Shown here: one piece after another, positions 49,880 through 59,728 of the stretch
Layout: every line of letters starts with the position of its first letter
Position numbering within the stretch: position 1 is the stretch's first letter
Origin: Stappia sp.
GTDB taxonomy: Bacteria; Pseudomonadota; Alphaproteobacteria; Rhizobiales; Stappiaceae
Reading direction: 5' to 3'
Length of the DNA stretch: 64,000 nt
Assembly (NCBI RefSeq): GCF_040110915.1
Contig: NZ_CP157793.1
Coordinates: forward strand, 694,939-758,938
The notes under the pieces: generated by a model
What the model saw: only the letters and a program-made list of their open reading frames with translations
Database searches by the model: none
Told to the model about the DNA's origin: nothing
Program-made: the position numbers and the translations under genes

Positions 49880-50596
49880 ATGAGCGATATCCTGCCGCAC
49901 GCGAGCTACCTCCGCCGTCGGGGCGAGTTGCAGGTCTATTTCGACCGCACCGCCGTCGACGCCTGGAAGAAGTTCGCCAGCGACGAGCCGCTGGGGCGGA
50001 TCCGCGCCACCGTGCGCGCGGGCCGCGACCGCATGCGCGCGACGCTTCTCTCCTATCTGCCCGAGGATCTCGCCGGCTGGCGCATTCTCGACGCCGGCTG
50101 CGGCGCGGGCCATCTGTCGCTGGAGCTTGCCCGGCGCGGCGCCGAGGTGCTCGGCGTCGATCTCTCGCCCGAGATGGTGCGTTTCGCCGCCGACCGGGCG
50201 GCCGGCGAGGGGGCGTTTGCCGCCCGCGTGCGCTTCGAGGCGGGCGACATGCTGAGCGCCGATCACGGCCGTTTCGACGCGGTGGTGGCGATGGATTCCC
50301 TCATCCACTACCGCAGCGAGGACACGCTGGCCGCGCTTGCCCGGCTGGGCGAGCGCACGGACGGCAAGATCCTCTTCACGCTCGCCCCGCGCACCCCGCT
50401 GCTGAGCGTCATGCACGGTGTCGGCCGCCTGTTTCCGCGCGGCGACCGGGCGCCGGCCATCGAGCCGGTCTCGCCCGTGAAGCTTGCCCGCCGCGTTCAC
50501 CGCGATCCCCGGCTCGGCGGCTGGTCCGTCGGCCGGGACGCGCGCATCTCCAGCGGCTTCTACATCTCCCATGCCATGGAGGTGACCCGGCGATGA
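49880..50596 (+). CDS. bchM: Magnesium protoporphyrin IX methyltransferase
   Basis: 238 residues, SAM-dependent. Motif I is WRILDAGCGAGHLSLELA (about residue 70), then VLGVDLSPEMV and FDAVVAMDSLIHYRSED; the C-terminal block SSGFYISHAMEV is BchM-typical. It methylates the C13 propionate of Mg-protoporphyrin IX. ATG 49880 is preferred over GTG 49853. Four-base overlap with lhaA. Confidence 0.95.
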   Translation: MSDILPHASYLRRRGELQVYFDRTAVDAWKKFASDEPLGRIRATVRAGRDRMRATLLSYLPEDLAGWRILDAGCGAGHLSLELARRGAEVLGVDLSPEMVRFAADRAAGEGAFAARVRFEAGDMLSADHGRFDAVVAMDSLIHYRSEDTLAALARLGERTDGKILFTLAPRTPLLSVMHGVGRLFPRGDRAPAIEPVSPVKLARRVHRDPRLGGWSVGRDARISSGFYISHAMEVTRR

Positions 50597-52035
50597 AGGC
50601 GAGTGCACTGGGCATGCGGCGCATGATCGGGGTCTGGCAGCGACTGGGCACCCGGTTCCTGCCCTTCGCGGATGCGGCCTCGCCGGATCTGCCGCTGAGC
50701 CGGCTGTTGCGCCTGTCGCTGTTCCAGGTCTCCGTCGGCATGGCGGCGGTGCTGCTGACCGGCACGCTCAACCGGGTGATGATCCTGGAGCTCGGCGTGC
50801 CGACGAGCCTCGTCGCGCTGATGGTGGCGATCCCGGTGCTCGCCGCGCCCTTCCGCGTGCTGATCGGGCATCGCTCCGACACCTATGTCTCCGCGCTCGG
50901 CTGGCGGCGGGTGCCCTACATCTGGTTCGGCACGCTGCTGCAGTTCGGCGGCCTCGCCTTCATGCCCTTCGCGCTGCTCCTGCTGCAATCGCAGACGCTG
51001 GGGCCCGAATGGGCCGGTCCGGTCGCCGCCGCCTTCGCCTTTCTGCTCACCGGCCTCGGCATGCACATGGCGCAGACCGCCGGTCTGGCGCTCGCCACCG
51101 ATCTGGCCGCCGAACAGACGCGCCCGCGCGTCGTCGCGCTCGTCTATGTGATGCTGCTCGTCGGCATGATCGTCGCCTCGCTGGCCTTCGGCTGGCTGCT
51201 CGCCGACTTCTCGCCAATGCGCCTGATCCAGGTCGTGCAGGGCGCGGCGGTGGTGACGGTCGCGCTCAATGTCGTCGCCCTGTGGAAGCAGGAGGCGCGC
51301 CGCCCGCACGCCACCCGCGCCGGCCGCGCTGTGCAGGGCTTCGGCGAGGCCTTCGCCGCCTATCGCGGCAACGCGCAGGTGACGCGCTTTCTGGTCGGCG
51401 TTGGGCTCGGCTCGGCCGCCTTCAGCATGCAGGACGTGCTGCTCGAACCCTTCGGCGGCGAGATCCTGGGCCTCAGCGTCAGCCAGACGACCCTGCTCAC
51501 CGCCATGTGGGCGGGCGGCACGCTGGCCGGCTTCGCGCTGGCCGGCCGTCTGCTGCACAGGGGCATGAACATGCACCGCATGGCCGCACTTGGCGCGCTC
51601 GTCGGCGTGTTCGCCTTCGCCGCCGTGATCTTTTCCGGCGCGCTGGGCTCCGCGACGCTGTTTCGCGCGGGCACGCTGGCGATCGGTTTCGGCGGCGGGC
51701 TCTTCGCCGTCGGCACCATGCTGGCGGCGATGGAACTGGCGGAGCGCACCGACGCGGGCTTCGCCATCGGGGCCTTTTCCGCCGTGCAGGCAACCGCCAT
51801 CGGGCTCGGGCTCGCGATCGGCGGAGTGCTGCGCGACGTGGTCAACGCGGTGGCGGCGACGGGCGCGCTGGGCGAGGCGCTGCAGACGCCCTCGACCGGT
51901 TACGCCGTCGTCTACAACGTCGAAATCGTTTTGCTTTTCTTGAGTTTGGCCGTTCTCGGACCGCTTGCTGGCAAGCGCTTCGGGGGCGACCGCGACGGGC
52001 TCAGGCAGTTTGGCCTGGCCGATCTGCCGGGATGA
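50593..52035 (+). CDS. lhaA: PucC-family light-harvesting 1 assembly protein LhaA
   Basis: 480 residues, about twelve transmembrane helices. Family blocks: TGTLNRVMILELGVPTSLVALMVAIPVLAAPFRVLIGHRSD, WRRVPYIWFGTLLQFGGLAFMPFALLLL and FSMQDVLLEPFGGEILGLSVSQTT. It supports LH1 assembly and sits, as in other purple bacteria, between bchM and puhA. Its 3' end is 27 bases from puhA. Confidence 0.95.
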   Translation: MKASALGMRRMIGVWQRLGTRFLPFADAASPDLPLSRLLRLSLFQVSVGMAAVLLTGTLNRVMILELGVPTSLVALMVAIPVLAAPFRVLIGHRSDTYVSALGWRRVPYIWFGTLLQFGGLAFMPFALLLLQSQTLGPEWAGPVAAAFAFLLTGLGMHMAQTAGLALATDLAAEQTRPRVVALVYVMLLVGMIVASLAFGWLLADFSPMRLIQVVQGAAVVTVALNVVALWKQEARRPHATRAGRAVQGFGEAFAAYRGNAQVTRFLVGVGLGSAAFSMQDVLLEPFGGEILGLSVSQTTLLTAMWAGGTLAGFALAGRLLHRGMNMHRMAALGALVGVFAFAAVIFSGALGSATLFRAGTLAIGFGGGLFAVGTMLAAMELAERTDAGFAIGAFSAVQATAIGLGLAIGGVLRDVVNAVAATGALGEALQTPSTGYAVVYNVEIVLLFLSLAVLGPLAGKRFGGDRDGLRQFGLADLPG

Positions 52036-52062
52036 GCCGGCACAGACAGAAGGAGGTCCGTC

Positions 52063-52872
52063 ATGGGAACCGGATCGATCGTGGGTAGCATCGACGTCGC
52101 GCAGGTGACGTTATACGTGTTCTGGATCTTTTTCGCCGGACTGATCTGGTACATCCGCAAGGAGGACCGGCGCGAGGGCTATCCGCTGGAGAACGACGTC
52201 ACCGGCGAATACAACAAGGACCCCTGGCTGTTCCTGGCCCAGCCGAAGACCTTCGTGCTGCCGCATGGCAATGGCACCGTGTCCTATCCCGACTACTCGC
52301 GCGACACGCGGCCCATTCCGGGCGAACGGCTGCTGCCGCGCTATCCCGGCTCGCCGATGCGCCCGACCGGCGATCCCATGAAGCTCGGCATCGGTCCGGG
52401 CTCCTGGGCCGAGCGCCCCGACCGCCCCGACCAGTGGCATGACGGCAAGCCGAAGATCGTGCCGCTGCGCGTCGCCGAGGGCTTCGACATCGCCGAGGGC
52501 GACAAGGACCCGCGCGGCATGCGCATCTTCGGGTGCGACAAGGCGCTGGCCGGCACCGTCGCCGAGGTGTGGGTCGACCGCATGGAGCAGATGATCCGCT
52601 ATCTGGAGGTCGATCTCGGAACGACCGCGAGCGAGGGCGAGGGCGCCAGCGCCCGGCGCGTGCTCGTGCCCATGACCTTCTGCGTCTACAAGAAGGCGCG
52701 CGGGGCGGAGACGGTGGTCTATGTTCATGCGATCACCTCCGAGCAGTTCGCCGGCGTGCCGGCGCTGGCCAGCATGGAGCAGATCACGCTGCTGGAAGAA
52801 GAGAAGGTCACCGCCTACTTCGGCGCCGGCCAGCTCTACGCCACGCCCGAGCGCGCGGAGCCGCTGCTGTGA
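52063..52872 (+). CDS. puhA: Photosynthetic reaction centre H subunit
   Basis: 269 residues: a periplasmic N-terminus (MGTGSIVGSIDVAQVTLYVF), one membrane helix (FWIFFAGLIWYIRKEDRREGYPLE) and a cytoplasmic beta-rich domain that caps L and M and guides protons to QB. Conserved blocks KTFVLPHGNG, PSW-type KPKIVPLRVAEGFDIAEGDKDPRGM. AAGGAGGT, a near-perfect anti-16S match, precedes the start and is the strongest ribosome site in the operon, fitting the need for a structural protein in quantity. Overlaps puhB by four bases. Confidence 0.98.
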   Translation: MGTGSIVGSIDVAQVTLYVFWIFFAGLIWYIRKEDRREGYPLENDVTGEYNKDPWLFLAQPKTFVLPHGNGTVSYPDYSRDTRPIPGERLLPRYPGSPMRPTGDPMKLGIGPGSWAERPDRPDQWHDGKPKIVPLRVAEGFDIAEGDKDPRGMRIFGCDKALAGTVAEVWVDRMEQMIRYLEVDLGTTASEGEGASARRVLVPMTFCVYKKARGAETVVYVHAITSEQFAGVPALASMEQITLLEEEKVTAYFGAGQLYATPERAEPLL

Positions 52873-53564
52873 GCGCCGAGATCCACGAGGCACCGGAGCA
52901 CGAGTTCGAACCCGTGCCCGGACTGCCGGAAACCTTGCCGGAGGGGGAGTTCATCCTCTGGCAGGGCCGCCCCGAGCATCGCCGCATCGCGCAGCGGATC
53001 CTCAAGAACCGCTGGATCGCCGGCTACTTCCTGGTGATCGTCGTCTGGGCGCTGGTCGCCGGCTACTACGACGACCGTCCGCTCGGCTACATCCTGTTCT
53101 CGGCCGGCGCGCTGACGGTGCTGGCGGCGATCGTGCTCGCCCTCGTCGAGGGCTTCGCCTGGGCGGTGGCCAAGACGACGCTCTACACGATCACCAATGC
53201 CCGCGTCGCCATGCGCATCGGCGCCGCCCTGTCGGTGACCTTCAACCTGCCGTTCTCGGAAATCGAGGCCGCCAGCGTCGACCGGCGCGCGGATGGCAGC
53301 GGCAACATCGCGCTGCGGCTCAGGCCCGACATCCGCCTGTCCTGGCTGGTGCTGTGGCCGCATGCCCGCGCCTGGCGGTTCAGCCGGCCCGAACCGACGC
53401 TGATCTGCCTGCCGAACGTCACCGAGGTGGCGACCCTGCTGGCGCGCGAGATGAGCCCGCATATGGCCACGGCCGAGGCGCGGCCGCAGGCCCGCAGCGA
53501 TGCGGCACCGGCGCGCCCGCGCGGCGAGATGGCGGGACGCAAGACGGCCTCGGCGCTCGGCTGA
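52869..53564 (+). CDS. puhB: Photosynthetic complex assembly protein PuhB
   Basis: 231 residues from GTG 52869, which overlaps the puhA stop (GTGA). A PH-like/bPH2 type protein: LPEGEFILWQGRPEHRRIAQRILKNRW, two to three hydrophobic helices (YFLVIVVWALVAGYY; ILFSAGALTVLAAIVLALVEGF) and KTTLYTITNARVAMRIG, then VTFNLPFSEIEAASV. PuhB aids reaction-centre assembly, probably by binding H subunit. Followed by a strong hairpin. Confidence 0.94.
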   Translation: MSAEIHEAPEHEFEPVPGLPETLPEGEFILWQGRPEHRRIAQRILKNRWIAGYFLVIVVWALVAGYYDDRPLGYILFSAGALTVLAAIVLALVEGFAWAVAKTTLYTITNARVAMRIGAALSVTFNLPFSEIEAASVDRRADGSGNIALRLRPDIRLSWLVLWPHARAWRFSRPEPTLICLPNVTEVATLLAREMSPHMATAEARPQARSDAAPARPRGEMAGRKTASALG

Positions 53565-53571
53565 GGCGACC

Positions 53572-53594
53572 CGGCCGCCCGCTGCGGGCGGCCG
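53572..53594. other. Intercistronic hairpin between puhB and puhC
   Basis: Perfect 9-bp GC-only stem CGGCCGCCC (53572-53580) / GGGCGGCCG (53586-53594), five-base loop GCTGC, no T-run. It would protect the 3' end of puhA-puhB mRNA or set relative levels rather than terminate. Its 14-mer GGCCGCCCGCTGCG is identical to that in the hairpin at 2347-2360. Confidence 0.75.
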
Positions 53595-53639
53595 CGACGA
53601 AGGACGATGACCGCAAGCGCCCCATGGGGGTGCGGAAGC

Positions 53640-53680
53640 GACGTGAAGGAACCGGGACGTGAAGGAACTGGGAGGAACTG
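53640..53680. repeat. 16-bp tandem duplication carrying the puhC ribosome site
   Basis: GACGTGAAGGAACCGG (53640-53655) and GACGTGAAGGAACTGG (53656-53671) followed by a partial third copy GAGGAACTG. Every copy has an AAGGA or GGAGG ribosome-site-like core; the last, GGGAGG, is eight bases or so before GTG 53685. Together with the array before yacG, this is the second time a 16-bp duplication multiplies a ribosome site. Confidence 0.85.
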
Positions 53681-53684
53681 AACC

Positions 53685-54212
53685 GTGACCCTGCATGCAA
53701 ATCCGCGACAGATGCGCCCCGGCGCCCGCGAGGCGGGGTCGGCGCGCGGGTCGGCCTTCCCCCGGCTGCCGCTCTTCGGCGCCATCGGCCTCGTCGTCTT
53801 CGCCATGGCCGCGACGCTCTTCGGCCAGACCACCGAGATCGGCACGGTGCGCAATGTGATCGGCACGCCGCTCGACATGCGCGACATCGTGTTTCTGGAG
53901 CATGCCGACGGGACGGTTGCCGTGGCGGACGCGAGCTCCGGCCAGGTCATCACCCGGCTGACGCAGGCCGACGGCGGCTTCGCGCGCGGCGCGCTGCCGG
54001 CGTTCAAGCGCATGCGGCTGGTGGAGGAGGCCGACCAGGGGCTGCCCTATCGCATCATCCGCTGGGACAGCGGCGCGGTGTCGGTCTCCGACACGGCGAC
54101 CGGGGAGCGGATCTATCTCAACGCCTTCGGGCCGGACATCGTGGCGCAGTTCGAGGGTTTCCTCGCGCGCGACGCGGCGGCCGCGCGGGCCGTGAACACA
54201 GGGGAGGAGTGA
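53685..54212 (+). CDS. puhC: Photosynthetic complex assembly protein PuhC
   Basis: 175 residues from GTG 53685 (GGGAGGAACTGAACC upstream). One N-terminal membrane helix (LFGAIGLVVFAMAATLFG) and a periplasmic beta domain with VRNVIGTPLDMRDIVFLEHADGTVAV and GFARGALPAFKRMRLVEEADQG, the PuhC pattern. It helps organise the RC-LH1 core. Ends three bases before the next small gene. Confidence 0.92.
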   Translation: MTLHANPRQMRPGAREAGSARGSAFPRLPLFGAIGLVVFAMAATLFGQTTEIGTVRNVIGTPLDMRDIVFLEHADGTVAVADASSGQVITRLTQADGGFARGALPAFKRMRLVEEADQGLPYRIIRWDSGAVSVSDTATGERIYLNAFGPDIVAQFEGFLARDAAAARAVNTGEE

Positions 54213-54215
54213 GCC

Positions 54216-54521
54216 ATGACGAAATCGGCGCTTTTCTGGCGCAGGCGCGAGGATGTGCCCTGCACGGTGGAGATCAACAACACCTTCGACGCGCTCGGCG
54301 CCCATGTGCGCTTCGACAATGGTGCGGTGGTCCATCCCGGTGACGAGGTGATGGTGCACGGCGCGCCGGTCGCGGTGCCCTACGGCGAATGCCAGAGCTT
54401 CCGCCGCACCGCCACGATCACCCGCGCAAGCCGTCTGGAGCGCGCCTGGACGCGGGCGACCGGCGACTTCGAATTCATGGAACTGTGCGAGTTCTCCTTC
54501 TCCGAAAGGGCCACGCTATGA
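54216..54521 (+). CDS. Conserved small protein between puhC and acsF
   Basis: 101 residues, soluble, no signal. The sequence [36 protein letters not shown] followed by [39 protein letters not shown] is familiar as the short unnamed ORF of this position in purple bacterial clusters. Starts three bases after puhC and overlaps acsF by four bases, so it is co-translated with both. Function unknown; a role in cyclase or complex assembly is inferred only from position. Confidence 0.85.
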   Translation: MTKSALFWRRREDVPCTVEINNTFDALGAHVRFDNGAVVHPGDEVMVHGAPVAVPYGECQSFRRTATITRASRLERAWTRATGDFEFMELCEFSFSERATL

Positions 54522-55606
54522 ACACCCACGTCGATCCCCTCAAGGAGCGCGCGCGCAAGGTCGAGGTCAACGACACGACGAAGGCGGCGCTTGAGTCCAC
54601 CATGCTCAATCCGCGGTTCTACACCACGGATTTCGACGAACTCGACCGGGTCGACGTCAGCGGGGTGCGCGGCGAATGGGACGCGCTCATCGCCGAGCTG
54701 AAGCGCGATCCCAACAAGGGGCACTTCAAGCGCAACGAGGCGTGGGACGATCTCGACATCGAGAGCCTGTCGCCGGAGCTGCGCAAGGAGCTGGTCGATT
54801 TCCTCGTCAGCTCGCTGACGGCGGAGTTTTCCGGCTGCGTGCTCTACAAGGAAATGAAACGGCGCGGCACCAACGCCGAGATGTGCGAGCTCTTCGGCTA
54901 CATGAGCCGCGACGAGAGCCGCCACGCGGGCTTCATCAACGATGCGCTGAAGGATTTCGGCATCGGCGTGAACATGGGCTTTCTCGCCAAGGCGAAGAAA
55001 TACACCTACTTCAAGCCGAAGTTCATCTTCTATGCGACCTACCTGTCGGAGAAGATCGGCTATGCCCGCTACATCACCATCTACCGGCATCTGGAGCGCC
55101 ATCCCGAGCGGCGCTTCCATCCGATCTTCAAGTGGTTCAAGGAGTGGTGCAACGACGAGTTCCGCCACGGCGAGGCTTTCTCGCTCTTGATGCGCGCCGA
55201 CCCGAAGCTCCTTTCGGGGCGCAACGTCTACTGGATCAAGTTCTTCCTGCTGGCGGTCTTCGCGACCATGTATGTGCGCGATCATGCCCGCCCCGCCTTC
55301 CACGAGGCGCTTGGCGTCGACATCGAGGACTACGACATGCGGGTCTTCCGCATCACCTCCGAGATCTCGCGCCAGGTGTTCCCGCTGGTGCTCGATCTGG
55401 ACAATCCGAAGCTGCTCAACGGCTTCCGCAAGCTGGAGCGGATCAACCGCCGCCTCAACGCGGCGGCCGAGCGCGGCGGGATCTCCGGCGCCATCGGCAA
55501 GGCGATCTGGGGCACGGCCGCCGCCGTCACCTTCGCCGGCGTCTACATGATCCCGACGAAGTCGAACGCCATTCCCGAGACGAGCCGTCTCGAGCCGGTC
55601 TGGTAA
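54518..55606 (+). CDS. acsF: Aerobic Mg-protoporphyrin IX monomethyl ester cyclase
   Basis: 362 residues, diiron carboxylate protein. Iron ligands are visible in [28 protein letters not shown] and [13 protein letters not shown]. It forms the isocyclic ring E of chlorophylls using oxygen. No anaerobic BchE is in the window, so ring closure as seen here needs air. Overlaps the upstream small gene by ATGA. The C-terminal hydrophobic stretch ([18 protein letters not shown]) may attach it to the membrane. Confidence 0.97.
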   Translation: MNTHVDPLKERARKVEVNDTTKAALESTMLNPRFYTTDFDELDRVDVSGVRGEWDALIAELKRDPNKGHFKRNEAWDDLDIESLSPELRKELVDFLVSSLTAEFSGCVLYKEMKRRGTNAEMCELFGYMSRDESRHAGFINDALKDFGIGVNMGFLAKAKKYTYFKPKFIFYATYLSEKIGYARYITIYRHLERHPERRFHPIFKWFKEWCNDEFRHGEAFSLLMRADPKLLSGRNVYWIKFFLLAVFATMYVRDHARPAFHEALGVDIEDYDMRVFRITSEISRQVFPLVLDLDNPKLLNGFRKLERINRRLNAAAERGGISGAIGKAIWGTAAAVTFAGVYMIPTKSNAIPETSRLEPVW

Positions 55607-55620
55607 GGGAGGGACGGGCC

Positions 55621-56499
55621 GTGCTCGACCTTGCGATCGCGGGCGTGGTGGCGCTCGTCGTATGGTGGCTCGCCACCGGCGTCGTGATGTTCGCCGCCTG
55701 GCAGGGCGCGCAGCGGCAACGCCTGTTGCTGCTCGCCTTCGTCGGCGTCGCCATCCTCGGCTGCGCGGGGCTTTACGCGAGCGCGCGGATGGAAAGCGTG
55801 GCGGGAACCTATCTCGCCTTCCTGAGCGCGCTGGCCGTGTGGGCCTTTCTCGAGGCGACGTTCCTCTTCGGCATGGTCACCGGCCCGCGTCAGGCGCGCT
55901 GTCCGCGCGAGGCGCGCGGCCTGCAACGCTTCCGGCTCGCCTTTCTCGCCGTGCGCGATCACGAGTTCGCCCTCGTCGCCGGCGGTCTGGTGGTCGCCGC
56001 GCTCGTCTGGGGCGGGCCCAATCACGCGGGCCTGTGGACCTTCGCGCTTCTGTGGGTGATGCGCCTGTCGGCCAAGCTCAACATCTTCCTCGGCGCGCCG
56101 CGCGCGGCGAGCGTCTTGATCCCCAGGCAATTGCGCTATCTCACCAGCTACTTCCGCACCGACCGGGTGAGCTGGCTGCTGCCCGCGACGATCCTCGCGG
56201 CGGTGGTGCCCTTCGCGCTTCTGCTGCAGGCCGCCTTCGGCGCGGCGGATGTGCACCGGGCGGTGGCCTTCATGCTGCTGTCCACCTTTCTCGGCCTGGC
56301 GGTTCTGGAGCATGTGTTTCTGGTGCTGCCGGTGTCCGACGAACTGCTCTGGCTCTGGGCGGCGCGCGATCGGGCGCCCGCATCCGGCGCCGACGACCAG
56401 CCTGCACCCTTGCAGGACACGTCAAGATCCCCGACCGCCACGCCGCGCGCGCGGATCCGGCAATCACACCACAAGAGGGGGCTAACCTCATGGACATGA
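55621..56499 (+). CDS. puhE: PuhE, membrane protein of bacteriochlorophyll control
   Basis: 292 residues from GTG 55621, with AAGGGAGGGA upstream. Seven or more membrane helices; the blocks [41 protein letters not shown] and [17 protein letters not shown] [20 protein letters not shown] mark PuhE. In Rhodobacter loss of PuhE alters bacteriochlorophyll amount. A tail of about 40 mostly polar residues runs beyond the last helix and its end overlaps hemA by ten bases. Confidence 0.93.
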   Translation: MLDLAIAGVVALVVWWLATGVVMFAAWQGAQRQRLLLLAFVGVAILGCAGLYASARMESVAGTYLAFLSALAVWAFLEATFLFGMVTGPRQARCPREARGLQRFRLAFLAVRDHEFALVAGGLVVAALVWGGPNHAGLWTFALLWVMRLSAKLNIFLGAPRAASVLIPRQLRYLTSYFRTDRVSWLLPATILAAVVPFALLLQAAFGAADVHRAVAFMLLSTFLGLAVLEHVFLVLPVSDELLWLWAARDRAPASGADDQPAPLQDTSRSPTATPRARIRQSHHKRGLTSWT

Positions 56500-57707
56500 A
56501 GACTTATTTCGCGCAGGCGCTCGACGGTTTGCGCGAGGCCGGAAACTACCGCGTGTTCGCGGATCTGGAGCGCATCTCTGGCGATTTTCCCAAGGCCCGG
56601 CGCTACCGCGACGACGGCAGCGCCCATGAGGTGACGGTGTGGTGCTCCAACGACTATCTGGGAATGGGGCAAAGCCCGATCGTCACCCAGGCGATGAAGG
56701 ACGCGATCGACCGCTGCGGCGCCGGCGCCGGCGGCACGCGCAACATCTCCGGCACCAACCACTATCACGTGACGCTGGAGGCCGAACTCGCCGACCTGCA
56801 CGCCAAGGAAGACGCGCTGATCTTCACCTCCGGCTATGTGTCGAACTGGGCGGCACTCGGCACGCTGGGATCGAAGATCCCGGGCTGCATCGTCTATTCC
56901 GACGCGCTCAACCACGCCTCGATGATCGAGGGCATTCGCCATTCGCGCGCCGAAAAGCGGATCTGGAAGCACAATTGCCCGGAAGATCTCGACCGGATGC
57001 TGTCCCGCGACGATCCCGACCGGCCGAAGCTGGTGGCGTTTGAATCCGTCTACTCGATGGATGGCGACATCGCGCCGATCGCCGAGATCTGCGACGTGGC
57101 GGAAAAGCACGGCGCCATGACCTATCTCGACGAGGTGCATGGCGTCGGGCTCTACGGGCCGCGCGGCGGCGGCGTGGCCGAGCGCGAGGGGCTGATGGAT
57201 CGCCTCACCGTGATCGAGGGCACGCTCGGCAAGGCCTTCGGCGTGATGGGCGGCTACATCGCGGCCGACCGCGATCTGTGCGACTTCGTGCGCTCCTTCG
57301 CCAGCGGCTTCATCTTCACCACCGCGCTGCCGCCCGCACTCGCGGCCGGGGCCATCGCCTCCATCCGCCACCTGAAGCAAAGCCGGCTGGAGCGGCGGCG
57401 CCAGGAGGACCGGGTGAACCGGCTGCGCATGCTGCTCGACCGCCGGGGCATTCCGCATATGCCCAATCCGAGCCACATCGTGCCGGTGATGGTCGGCAAC
57501 GCCGCCAAGTGCAAGTGGATTTCCGACTTGCTCCTGGACGGCTACGGCATTTATGTCCAGCCGATCAACTATCCGACCGTGCCGGAGGGGACGGAGCGGC
57601 TGCGCTTCACGCCCTCGCCCCTGCACACGGACGACGACATCGACCGGCTCGTCGGCGCGCTGAACGACCTGTGGTCGCAATGCGCGCTCGCCCGCGCGGT
57701 GGCCTGA
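56490..57707 (+). CDS. hemA: 5-aminolevulinate synthase
   Basis: 405 residues, PLP enzyme of the Shemin pathway (glycine plus succinyl-CoA). Family blocks: YDLERISG-type [62 protein letters not shown] and the PLP lysine in [22 protein letters not shown] precedes ATG 56490; a second ATG follows two codons later. Placement of hemA in the superoperon links precursor supply with pigment demand. Confidence 0.97.
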   Translation: MDMKTYFAQALDGLREAGNYRVFADLERISGDFPKARRYRDDGSAHEVTVWCSNDYLGMGQSPIVTQAMKDAIDRCGAGAGGTRNISGTNHYHVTLEAELADLHAKEDALIFTSGYVSNWAALGTLGSKIPGCIVYSDALNHASMIEGIRHSRAEKRIWKHNCPEDLDRMLSRDDPDRPKLVAFESVYSMDGDIAPIAEICDVAEKHGAMTYLDEVHGVGLYGPRGGGVAEREGLMDRLTVIEGTLGKAFGVMGGYIAADRDLCDFVRSFASGFIFTTALPPALAAGAIASIRHLKQSRLERRRQEDRVNRLRMLLDRRGIPHMPNPSHIVPVMVGNAAKCKWISDLLLDGYGIYVQPINYPTVPEGTERLRFTPSPLHTDDDIDRLVGALNDLWSQCALARAVA

Positions 57708-57753
57708 GAGCCGCCATGCCGCCGAGCCCCGGTCCAGACCGAGGGAGGACGTC

Positions 57754-58290
57754 ATGACGACGGCCACCGACATTCTCATCCCCGGCATCGCCGGCGACGG
57801 ATCGCTCTTTCCGATCGAGAAGCTGCGGGCGCATGAGGATGCGGTCTTTCATCTCGCGATCTCCGTCTTTCTGTTCGACGGTGACGCGCTTCTGATCCAG
57901 CAGCGGGCGCTGGACAAGTACCACTGCGGCGGACTGTGGGCGAACACCTGCTGTTCGCATCCCAACTGGAACGAGACGGTCGAGGCCTGCGCGCACCGCC
58001 GTCTCGGCGACGAGCTCGGCATTTCGGTGCCGCTGGAGCGCCGCCGCACGGTGGAATATTCCGCCGATGTGGGCGGCGGGCTCCACGAACACGAGCGGGT
58101 TACCATGTTCGTCGCCGAGGTGAACCGCGTGACGCTGCCGCTCGCTCCCAATCCGGACGAGGTGATGGCGACCCGTTGGGTCACGCCGGACGCGCTGTCG
58201 CGCGAGGTGATCTCGCATCCCGAGCGGTTCACGCCCTGGTTCCGGCTGTACCTTCAGCGCTATCCGGACCTGTCCTTCAACAGCTTGTAG
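57754..58290 (+). CDS. idi: Isopentenyl-diphosphate delta-isomerase, type 1
   Basis: 178 residues, Nudix-fold. The catalytic Cys is in WANTCCSHPNWNETVEACAH; the Glu block is LHEHERVTMFVAEV. It interconverts IPP and DMAPP to feed carotenoid and phytyl tail synthesis. GGGAGGACGTC precedes ATG 57754. Last gene of the superoperon; 37 bases separate its stop from that of the convergent mocR-type gene. Confidence 0.96.
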   Translation: MTTATDILIPGIAGDGSLFPIEKLRAHEDAVFHLAISVFLFDGDALLIQQRALDKYHCGGLWANTCCSHPNWNETVEACAHRRLGDELGISVPLERRRTVEYSADVGGGLHEHERVTMFVAEVNRVTLPLAPNPDEVMATRWVTPDALSREVISHPERFTPWFRLYLQRYPDLSFNSL

Positions 58291-58327
58291 AGGGGCCAGC
58301 CTGTAGAGCGGTTCGCCCCGCGGGCGC

Positions 58328-59725
58328 TCACAGAAACAGCGCGTCCGCCCGCGGCGGATGCGCCAGCAGTTCGGCAAGGCGGGTGAGGCCGGTCTCAAGG
58401 CGGGTCTCGTCCGCCTCGTGCCCGAGACTCAGCCGCGCGGCCGCCGGAGCCTCCACGCCGGCGGCGGCGAAATCGCGGGCATCCGACACGCGCACGCCGC
58501 GCGCCTCGGCGGCCGCGCGAAAGCCGCCCGCGCTCCAGCCCTCGGGTAGCCGCAGCCACGCATGCAGCCCTTGCGGATCGGCGCGCAGATCGAAGTTTCC
58601 GAGAAGGTCGCGCGCAAGAGCCTGACGCCGTTCGGCCGAGGCCCGTTGCTGTCGCAAAAGATGCGTCGCCGCGCCGCTCTCGATCAGCCGGGCCGCGATC
58701 TCGCTCATCAGGGGCGGCGTCATCCACACGCTGAGCACGACGGCGCGACGCACCGCCTCGGCGAGAGAGGCGGGCGCCTGCACGAAACCCACCCGCAAGC
58801 CCGGCGCCACGCATTTCGACAGGCTGGTGATATGGATCGTGCGCTCCGGCGCGAAGCGCGCGACCGGTGGCGGTCGGTCCTCTTTCAGCGGGGCGAAGAC
58901 GTCGTCCTCCAGGATCAGCACGTCGTGGCGGCGGGCAATGTCTGTCAGCCGTTCCCGCCGGTCCGCCGACAGGGTGGCGGTGGTCGGCGATTGCAGCGTC
59001 GGCGTGAGATAGAGCAGACGCACCGTGCGCTCCCGGCACAGCCGTTCGAAGTCGTCCGGGCAAACCCCCTCGTCGTCCAGCGCCACCGGCCGGATGCGCA
59101 GGGCGAGCCGCTCCGCGATCACCCGCACCGGTGCGTATCCCAGCGCTTCGGTGAGGATCAGGTCGCCGGGCGACAGCAGCGCGGTCAGGGCGCAAAAGAG
59201 CCCGTGCTGCGCGCCGCTGGTCGTCACGATCTCGCTCGAGCGCGTGTCGAGCCCGCAGGCCTCCAGCCAGGCGCGGGCGGCCGTGGCGTGATGGCGCGGC
59301 GCGGCATCGCCGTCCTGATAATCGAGGAAGCCGCGCAGATCGGAACCGGCGCCGATCTCGCGCAGCACATCTGCCAGATGCGTGTCGGCGCGGCTCGGCG
59401 AGGGGAGGTTGCGCGACAGGTCGATGGGGCCATCCACGTCGCGTGCGAGGCTGGCCGGCGCCATGCGCGCGGAGCGCGCGGCCGGGTCCAGCACGAAGGT
59501 GCCGCGCCCCGTCTCGCCCCTCAGCAAGCCCCGCTGCGTGCCCTGCGCATAGGCGCGGCTGACGGTCTGCGCCGAGACGCCGAGCGCGAAGGCGAGCTCG
59601 CGATAGGGCGGCAGACGCGTTCCCGGCGCGAGACGCCCCGCTGCGACGTCGTCGGCAAGCGCGTCGACGATGCGCCGATAGGTCGGGCCGTTGCGGCCGT
59701 CGAGATTGGGCACCCAGATTGACAT
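58328..59725 (-). CDS. MocR-family PLP-dependent transcriptional regulator
   Basis: 465 residues: N-terminal GntR winged helix (TYRRIVDALADDVAAGRLAPGTRLPPYRELAFALGVSAQTVSRAY) and an aminotransferase class I-like domain (VTTSGAQHGLFCALTALLSPGD; LILEDDVFAPL; the PLP lysine in HITSLSKCVAPGLRVGF). It is divergent from an EamA transporter gene with 75 bases between start codons, containing repeated ATCAAT motifs; it very likely controls that gene. The effector is unknown. Confidence 0.93.
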   Translation of the reverse strand: MSIWVPNLDGRNGPTYRRIVDALADDVAAGRLAPGTRLPPYRELAFALGVSAQTVSRAYAQGTQRGLLRGETGRGTFVLDPAARSARMAPASLARDVDGPIDLSRNLPSPSRADTHLADVLREIGAGSDLRGFLDYQDGDAAPRHHATAARAWLEACGLDTRSSEIVTTSGAQHGLFCALTALLSPGDLILTEALGYAPVRVIAERLALRIRPVALDDEGVCPDDFERLCRERTVRLLYLTPTLQSPTTATLSADRRERLTDIARRHDVLILEDDVFAPLKEDRPPPVARFAPERTIHITSLSKCVAPGLRVGFVQAPASLAEAVRRAVVLSVWMTPPLMSEIAARLIESGAATHLLRQQRASAERRQALARDLLGNFDLRADPQGLHAWLRLPEGWSAGGFRAAAEARGVRVSDARDFAAAGVEAPAAARLSLGHEADETRLETGLTRLAELLAHPPRADALFL

Positions 59726-59728
59726 GAG

